From NCBI GenBank assembly GCA_022712775.1, contig JAFLJZ010000278.1, forward strand, positions 1 through 9,627: a DNA stretch of 9,627 nt. Direction: 5' to 3'. This document shows, in pieces, positions 5,282 to 9,627 of the stretch (the first letter of the stretch is position 1; each line of letters begins with the position of its first letter). A model generated the notes under the pieces. The model did no database searches, was not told the DNA's origin, and saw only the letters and a list, made by a program, of their open reading frames with translations. Origin of the DNA: Sulfurimonas sp. (GTDB taxonomy: Bacteria; Campylobacterota; Campylobacteria; Campylobacterales; Sulfurimonadaceae). The position numbers and the translations under genes were made by a program.

Positions 5282-6931
5282 TTATATAACTTCATTTCCA
5301 TCAAAAGGTGGTTTTTTTCTTAATGATTCTAAATGTAATTTTTGTGTTGGGTATGCTATAGTTATATCCTCTTCTTCATTATATTTTTCTACTATCTCTA
5401 CCGATATAACACTTCTTAATGTCAATGTGGCATAAGCATTTGTTAAATACCATGTATCTATAACAATACCGTTATCTGCTATAAAAGAAAAAATCCTAGG
5501 TTCCACATTTGTATTTTTAAGACTATAATGACTTCGGAGTTTATTTAACTGTTTTCGAGTGATGTCAGTATATCCTTTTGAATATTTTCGAGACACCTCT
5601 TTTGCTATATGCATCGCTTTTTTATGATTAGAATCAAAGGTAACGGTAATTTCTATACCATCCCAGACAGTTTTAAGAGTATGATGTGCATAATTTGCAA
5701 TCATATGTGTAAATATATAATTATTTGGTATAAATATTATTCTTCCAGCTCTTCGGTTTACGCTTACAGATGTCAGCGTAATATCTTCAAATACTGTCAT
5801 TCGAAGAAGGGATATATCCATAACATCCCCTACATATTCTGTTCCATCCATCAGAACACGGATTCTATCACCCACATGGATGCTACCACCAAAAACAATT
5901 ACAAGCCATCCTAAAATACTCATAAACCAATCTTTCATAGCAATAGCGATACCCGCAGATGCAAAACCTAAAATAGTTACTAAATAACTTACATTTTCAA
6001 TATAATTAAAGAAGATAATTATAATAATAAATGTAACATTTGTAAAAGTGATGATTTTATTTGCCATATAAAATCGTTCATTATCTTTAATGTATTTTTT
6101 CACCATAAGTTTTAATAAAAAGAAAAATAGAAATAAAACTAAAATAATTATTCCAATATTCATAAGTCGATATACTTGTTTTTCAATATCTTTATTAATA
6201 TTTAACTCAATAATTTCCAATCTTTCTTGATACACCTCTGAAGTAACCGTCATTGTATCAAGGGCTGTTTCAAATCTATTAAGTTGTTTTTGCTTGAGAT
6301 TTAATCCCTCGCTATGCTTTTGTTGAGAATCTATCTTTTTAATATCTTCATAAATAACTATCTCTTTACGCAACAAAACAATGAGTTCAAGAAGCTCCTC
6401 TTTTTTAGAAATATAATCATTTAAATAAGAATTTTGTGTTTTAATAAGTGAAATACCTGTGAAAATATCTAAAGGATTAGAAATCTCAGATCTTTCTTCT
6501 ATCTCAGGAGGCGTAAGTAACCTTGAAAATGGTGCAGTACCCCTTTCTTTTAACTTTTCTATCTGCGATGCAAGAATTTTTTCTTTTGAAATCAAAGCAT
6601 TTAACTCATCTAAATCACTTATAGAATTTCCATTTTTTTCTAAAAATTTAATTCTTTTTTTAATCTTATCTAGCTTTTTTCTAATGTCTAAAGATGTTAG
6701 ATACGAAGCATAACTCTTCATCCAAACCTTTTCTTTGGTAACTATTTTTTCTATTTCTTCAAGCCTAGAAAGATAAATTTCAATTCTATATTCTCTTTCT
6801 TCTTCCATTTTTTTATTTGCCATTTCAAGCGTTAATGGGGCTTGTGTAATATTTTCATCAAGAACTGTACTATTGTTTTCTGCAAAAAGTGATACACAAA
6901 GAATAAAGATTAAGATGAATATTTTTTGCAT
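5282..6931 (-). CDS. MscS family mechanosensitive channel with signal peptide and long coiled-coil N-terminus
   Basis: Predicted inner-membrane channel opened by membrane tension to release solutes on osmotic downshock. Numbering from the ATG at 6931 (549 residues): a cleavable-looking signal peptide (1-17, ending SLFA-EN), a charged, probably helical periplasmic region to about 250 with K/E-rich segments, then membrane spans at about 258-278, 293-311 and 316-349. The last has the MscS pore-helix pattern GFASAGIAIAMKDWFMSILGW. The following beta domain (IHVGDRIRV, GTEYVGDVMDISLLRMTVFED, FIPNN) is typical MscS, and the C-terminus carries the alpha/beta region. The ATG shares one base with the aroB stop (TGATG); a TTG at 6934 is possible, but ATG with GGAG upstream is preferred. 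The extended periplasmic segment may gate or anchor the channel (inference). H. pylori has, as I recall, an equivalent beside aroB. Confidence 0.88.
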   Translation of the reverse strand: MQKIFILIFILCVSLFAENNSTVLDENITQAPLTLEMANKKMEEEREYRIEIYLSRLEEIEKIVTKEKVWMKSYASYLTSLDIRKKLDKIKKRIKFLEKNGNSISDLDELNALISKEKILASQIEKLKERGTAPFSRLLTPPEIEERSEISNPLDIFTGISLIKTQNSYLNDYISKKEELLELIVLLRKEIVIYEDIKKIDSQQKHSEGLNLKQKQLNRFETALDTMTVTSEVYQERLEIIELNINKDIEKQVYRLMNIGIIILVLFLFFFLLKLMVKKYIKDNERFYMANKIITFTNVTFIIIIIFFNYIENVSYLVTILGFASAGIAIAMKDWFMSILGWLVIVFGGSIHVGDRIRVLMDGTEYVGDVMDISLLRMTVFEDITLTSVSVNRRAGRIIFIPNNYIFTHMIANYAHHTLKTVWDGIEITVTFDSNHKKAMHIAKEVSRKYSKGYTDITRKQLNKLRSHYSLKNTNVEPRIFSFIADNGIVIDTWYLTNAYATLTLRSVISVEIVEKYNEEEDITIAYPTQKLHLESLRKKPPFDGNEVI

Positions 6932-7980
6932 CAACTCTCTCCCATCTCAGCTAAAACAGATAAAATGACTTCTTTGTCACAAGTATCTGTGATTCTAACA
7001 TCACCAATTCCAAGAGGTAAAATAAAGGTAATCGCAGAATCAGAACTCTTTTTATCTAAATAAAAAGTTTCATAAAAACTCGTACTATTTTCAATCTTAT
7101 ACCCTGTTGGTAAATTATATTTTTCCAACAACTTTCTTACTCTCAAGGCTTCTGAGCTAGACATTAAACCCATTTTAACCGAAGTGTTATTTGCCATTAC
7201 CATACCGATTGCTACAGCTTCACCATGAAGGTATTTTTTATATTTTGTTTCATTTTCAATAACATGACCAAAGGTATGTCCATAGTTTAAAGCTGCACGA
7301 ATCCCATGTTCTTTTTCATCTTGTGCCACTACGCCGGCCTTTGTTTGCACAGCCTGTTTAATACAGTCTTGTAAAATCTCAGCATCATTCAAATTTGCAG
7401 ATTCTAAAAATTCAAAAAAACCTTTGTTAAAAGTTACTGCCATCTTTACAATCTCGGCTACACCTGCAGAAAATTCACGGGGTGGTAAGGTTGTTAAGAA
7501 GTTTGGGTCTATATAAACTGCTTGAGGTTGATGAAAAGCACCTATAAGATTTTTTCCATATTTGTTATTCATTCCAGTCTTACCACCAACACTTGCATCC
7601 ACTTGAGAAAGAAGTGTAGTAGGGATTTGAATAAAATCAATCCCTCTTTGATAAATACTCGAAGCATATCCCGTCATATCACCAATAACGCCACCACCAA
7701 AAGCAATAAGCATTGACTTACGGTTAAAACGATGCTCAAACATAGATTCTAAAATAATATCAATGCTTTCTTGATTTTTATACTCTTCACCGTCTGGCAC
7801 AGTAATTATGTGTAACTCTTTAGCACTAATCTTAGTTAGTAAAAAATCAAGATGAAGTTTTGAGATTGTTGGATTTGTAACAATAGCTACTTTTGTATCA
7901 AAATGTATAGTTGGAATTGTGTCTATTGTTATATCGTATGAGTTATCGATTACTTTTTTAAGAGGGATGTTTACAGTCAT
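6931..7980 (-). CDS. aroB: 3-dehydroquinate synthase
   Basis: Cytoplasmic enzyme converting DAHP to 3-dehydroquinate, the second step of the shikimate route to aromatic amino acids, folate and quinones. It uses NAD+ and a divalent metal. The 349-residue length is normal. Visible signatures are PDGEEYKN (62-69), the NAD-binding GGGVIGDMTG (95-104), QIPTTLLSQVDASVGGKTG (118-136), NLIGAFHQP (144-152), GVAEIVK with Glu176, NYGHTFGHVIE with His235 and His239, and LHGEAVAIGM with His252. Glu176, His235 and His252 match the expected metal ligands. ATG at 7980 has only a weak GGA about 8 nt upstream. It follows a 67 bp gap after the COG3400-type gene, the largest spacer in the window, so transcription of the downstream block may start here. 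Its stop overlaps the mscS-like start by one base. Confidence 0.96.
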   Translation of the reverse strand: MTVNIPLKKVIDNSYDITIDTIPTIHFDTKVAIVTNPTISKLHLDFLLTKISAKELHIITVPDGEEYKNQESIDIILESMFEHRFNRKSMLIAFGGGVIGDMTGYASSIYQRGIDFIQIPTTLLSQVDASVGGKTGMNNKYGKNLIGAFHQPQAVYIDPNFLTTLPPREFSAGVAEIVKMAVTFNKGFFEFLESANLNDAEILQDCIKQAVQTKAGVVAQDEKEHGIRAALNYGHTFGHVIENETKYKKYLHGEAVAIGMVMANNTSVKMGLMSSSEALRVRKLLEKYNLPTGYKIENSTSFYETFYLDKKSSDSAITFILPLGIGDVRITDTCDKEVILSVLAEMGES

Positions 7981-8002
7981 TATATATCCAAAATTTAATT
8001 AG

Positions 8003-8012
8003 ATATATAATA
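8003..8012 (-). promoter_or_regulatory. possible -10 region upstream of aroB
   Basis: TATTATATAT occurs in the 67 bp spacer, about 22 nt before the aroB ATG, and resembles a sigma-70 -10 element. No clear -35 is visible, as is common in Campylobacterota. The spacer is very AT-rich, so the match could be chance. No terminator-like hairpin with a T-run is apparent after the upstream gene. Confidence 0.3.
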
Positions 8013-8047
8013 CTCAATTTAAACTAAGGAATCGCTAAAAGAAAGGT

Positions 8048-9454
8048 TTATAATTGAACCGGAATAAATATCTGATGATAATCATCAAGTCTATGGTATA
8101 AAACTTCATTGTCTGTTGAAAATAAAGAGTAAATTCGTCGTGCTGTCAACTTATGTGTAAATGGAAGAATTTGAATAAAAGTCTCCTTTTGTTTTAGCGT
8201 TCTTATCGGATTTTCATTATCTTTAATAACCTTAATAGACTTCGAAAAAATTGTTGAGAGATTATAATAATGTTCAACAACTTGCTCCTTGTCTTTTTGA
8301 TGTTCTTTGAGATAATTATAAATTTCAATATTAAAGCCCATCTGCTCCGAAATATCAAAAATATTAGAAGAAATTTTTTCTAAATCACGGTTATCACTTA
8401 AAATAAGCGCCACATCTTTAACCTTAGAAAAACTTTTTTCTGAAATCTTTAAAACTGGAACATGCGCTTCATAAAGCATACTTCTCGCGTGATGTGAATA
8501 AAAAATATCTTGTGAGACAATTACTAAACCGATATGATGCGATTTTATATCATTAAAAAACTTCTCTTTTAAATTAACGCTATCGTACTCAATTTCAACA
8601 ATAATATTATCAGTTTTCAAATCTTTTATTTTTTGAATAAGCTCTATATTTCCTGGATTTACAACTTTAATGATTAAATCATGATTAAACTTTTGATGTA
8701 CAAAAATAGCTCGTCTAATAAACTCACCTATAGTTGAATGATTCACAAGGTTCATGTCTATGTAAAGCAATAGATTTGATCCAAAAGGCTCTGGAAATTG
8801 CCCAAGTTCTCGCTTAATTGCACGGTATACAGATTTTAAAACAGCAGGGTCGCCTACTAAAACTAAAAGGTCATTTGGTTGAATCATACGCCTTCTTGAA
8901 GGCATAACGAGTTTTCTATTTCGATATATCGCTACAATCCGCCAATTTTTTTGCTCAATTACACCTATGTGCCTGTATACAAAAGAGCTACCAAAAGGAA
9001 CCATAACTTCCATTATTTCACCCTCACCAATTCCTACATTTTGAGCGATAACAGGAACATTTGGCAAATAATCTAAAAGCCGTGAAGATAGAATCTCTTT
9101 TGAATTTACTAAGACAATATTGGAATCTTCATTTTCTAGTTTCCATTGGTTTAAAACAGTGATTCGAAGTTGTTTTTTCATTGTACGAATATTTTTGATA
9201 GTGTTCTCAACATCTATTTGTTTATCCATTGCTATAACAATTTGTAAGAAATCCATTTTTAAAAGATTCGACAATTTATATAAACTAGTAGGATCAAATT
9301 CATAAAATTTAAAACGCGCAGGATTAATATCTTCATATTTTCTTGCTTTAAGTTCTATCACATAGTATTGATTTTCACTTGAATAGGTCTCTGAAACTCT
9401 TTGAATAAAATGAGCACCAACATCTCCATCACTTATGATTAAAATTTTTTTCAT
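8048..9454 (-). CDS. COG3400-type protein with Rossmann-like and RCK_C (TrkA-C) domains
   Basis: A 468-residue soluble protein with no membrane segments or signal peptide. The N-terminus (1-125) begins KKILIISDGDVGAHF and alternates strands and helices like the Rossmann fold of RCK/TrkA proteins, though the glycine motif is altered (SDGDVG rather than GxGxxG). Residues about 140-212 (GIGEGEIMEVMVPFGSSF...IQPNDLLVLVGDP) look like an RCK_C domain, which binds regulatory ligands in potassium transport proteins. The remaining ~240 residues contain a further alpha/beta segment (NLLLYIDMN...HDLIIKVVNPGN) that I cannot assign. I recognise the arrangement as the uncharacterised COG3400 group of Campylobacterota, found beside aroB as HP0282 in H. 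pylori (recalled). A ligand-sensing or potassium-related regulatory role is inference only; no transporter is encoded alongside. ATG 9454 is 4 nt after the preceding stop, with a weak Shine-Dalgarno. Confidence 0.72.
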   Translation of the reverse strand: MKKILIISDGDVGAHFIQRVSETYSSENQYYVIELKARKYEDINPARFKFYEFDPTSLYKLSNLLKMDFLQIVIAMDKQIDVENTIKNIRTMKKQLRITVLNQWKLENEDSNIVLVNSKEILSSRLLDYLPNVPVIAQNVGIGEGEIMEVMVPFGSSFVYRHIGVIEQKNWRIVAIYRNRKLVMPSRRRMIQPNDLLVLVGDPAVLKSVYRAIKRELGQFPEPFGSNLLLYIDMNLVNHSTIGEFIRRAIFVHQKFNHDLIIKVVNPGNIELIQKIKDLKTDNIIVEIEYDSVNLKEKFFNDIKSHHIGLVIVSQDIFYSHHARSMLYEAHVPVLKISEKSFSKVKDVALILSDNRDLEKISSNIFDISEQMGFNIEIYNYLKEHQKDKEQVVEHYYNLSTIFSKSIKVIKDNENPIRTLKQKETFIQILPFTHKLTARRIYSLFSTDNEVLYHRLDDYHQIFIPVQL

Positions 9455-9458
9455 CTGT

Positions 9459-9627
9459 TTATCTTTTTATTATATTTTCTTTTTTTATCCAAAGCTCATC
9501 TTTAGATTTATTCCATATTCCATTACTAAAATAACCTGTAATTTTCATCCAGTTTTGTGTCATAATATTTGAAGTAAAAGAATCTCCCTTAGTCCAATTC
9601 CTAACTACATTTCCTTTAACCCCATCA
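9459..9627 (-). CDS. C-terminal 55 residues of an unrecognised protein, possibly SH3-like
   Basis: An open frame enters from the right edge (first full codon 9626-9624) and ends in TAA at 9461-9459, 4 nt before the COG3400-type ATG. It has no start in view. The segment contains RNWTKGDSF, QNWMKITGYFSNGIWN and DELWIKKENI. Its repeated tryptophans and the WMKI...LWIK spacing resemble the last strands of bacterial SH3-like domains, often in envelope proteins, but this similarity is loose. The coding call rests on the open frame, the composition and the tight spacing typical of an operon. The protein's length, localisation and function cannot be judged from this fragment. Confidence 0.6.
   Translation of the reverse strand, partial: DGVKGNVVRNWTKGDSFTSNIMTQNWMKITGYFSNGIWNKSKDELWIKKENIIKR

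Noticed and set aside
5609..5914. Plus-strand open frame of 101 codons opposite the MscS family gene
   Set aside because: The sense strand encodes a clear MscS beta domain here. The antisense translation is compositionally odd and unrecognisable, so it is a shadow.
6932..6934. TTG as the start of the MscS family gene
   Set aside because: The next codon is ATG, forming the standard TGATG overlap with aroB at good distance from GGAG; TTG adds only one residue.
1..9627. CRISPR array, tRNA, rRNA, transposase or defence genes beyond the restriction-modification locus
   Set aside because: No regularly spaced repeats, cloverleaf-like segments, rRNA-like stretches or transposase motifs were seen on either strand.

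Overview
All convincing genes in this window lie on the minus strand. Together they suggest a member of the Campylobacterota (Epsilonproteobacteria), probably a Sulfurimonas-like relative. The sequence is AT-rich, and it carries a BioV-type pimeloyl-ACP methyl ester esterase, a family I know mainly from Helicobacter and relatives. The gene order RCK protein - aroB - MscS family channel - mtaB - FtsH-like AAA protein - bioV is, as I recall it, also the order in the HP0282-HP0287 region of Helicobacter pylori. The genus assignment is inference.

Right to left (5' to 3' on the minus strand): 9459-9627 is the C-terminal end of an unrecognised, possibly SH3-like protein. 8048-9454 is a COG3400-type protein with an RCK_C (TrkA-C) domain. 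After a 67 bp gap that may hold a promoter, 7980-1350 is a tightly packed block of six genes: aroB (shikimate pathway), an MscS family channel, mtaB (t6A tRNA methylthiotransferase), an FtsH-like AAA protein lacking the protease zinc motif, bioV (biotin precursor release) and mog (molybdenum cofactor). The first five are joined by overlaps or zero spacing (TGATG at aroB/mscS; TAA directly abutting ATG at mscS/mtaB; two 14-nt overlaps at mtaB/ftsH-like and ftsH-like/bioV). mog follows bioV after 12 nt. The products act in unrelated processes, so this looks like a conserved housekeeping operon rather than one pathway.

The left 1.3 kb is an accessory type II restriction-modification locus directly downstream of mog. 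It encodes a complete set of C5-cytosine methyltransferase motifs. Without an intervening stop codon, the frame continues into the N-terminus of an Eco47II/Sau96I-type restriction endonuclease (predicted site GGNCC), which runs off the window at position 1. Two things are odd. The two enzymes share one uninterrupted frame even though the nuclease keeps its own ATG and Shine-Dalgarno. The methyltransferase also has no ATG start: a good Shine-Dalgarno leads to ATT/ATC where ATG would be expected. Spot counts of five 60-base rows each give about 28% GC here against about 42% in mog, which fits acquisition by transfer but does not prove it.

I see no tRNA, rRNA, CRISPR array, insertion sequence or phage gene, and no gene-free stretch longer than 67 bases. 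The strongest candidates for something unusual are the restriction-modification fusion with its missing start codon and the protease-dead FtsH paralogue. I do not see evidence of a wholly new system.
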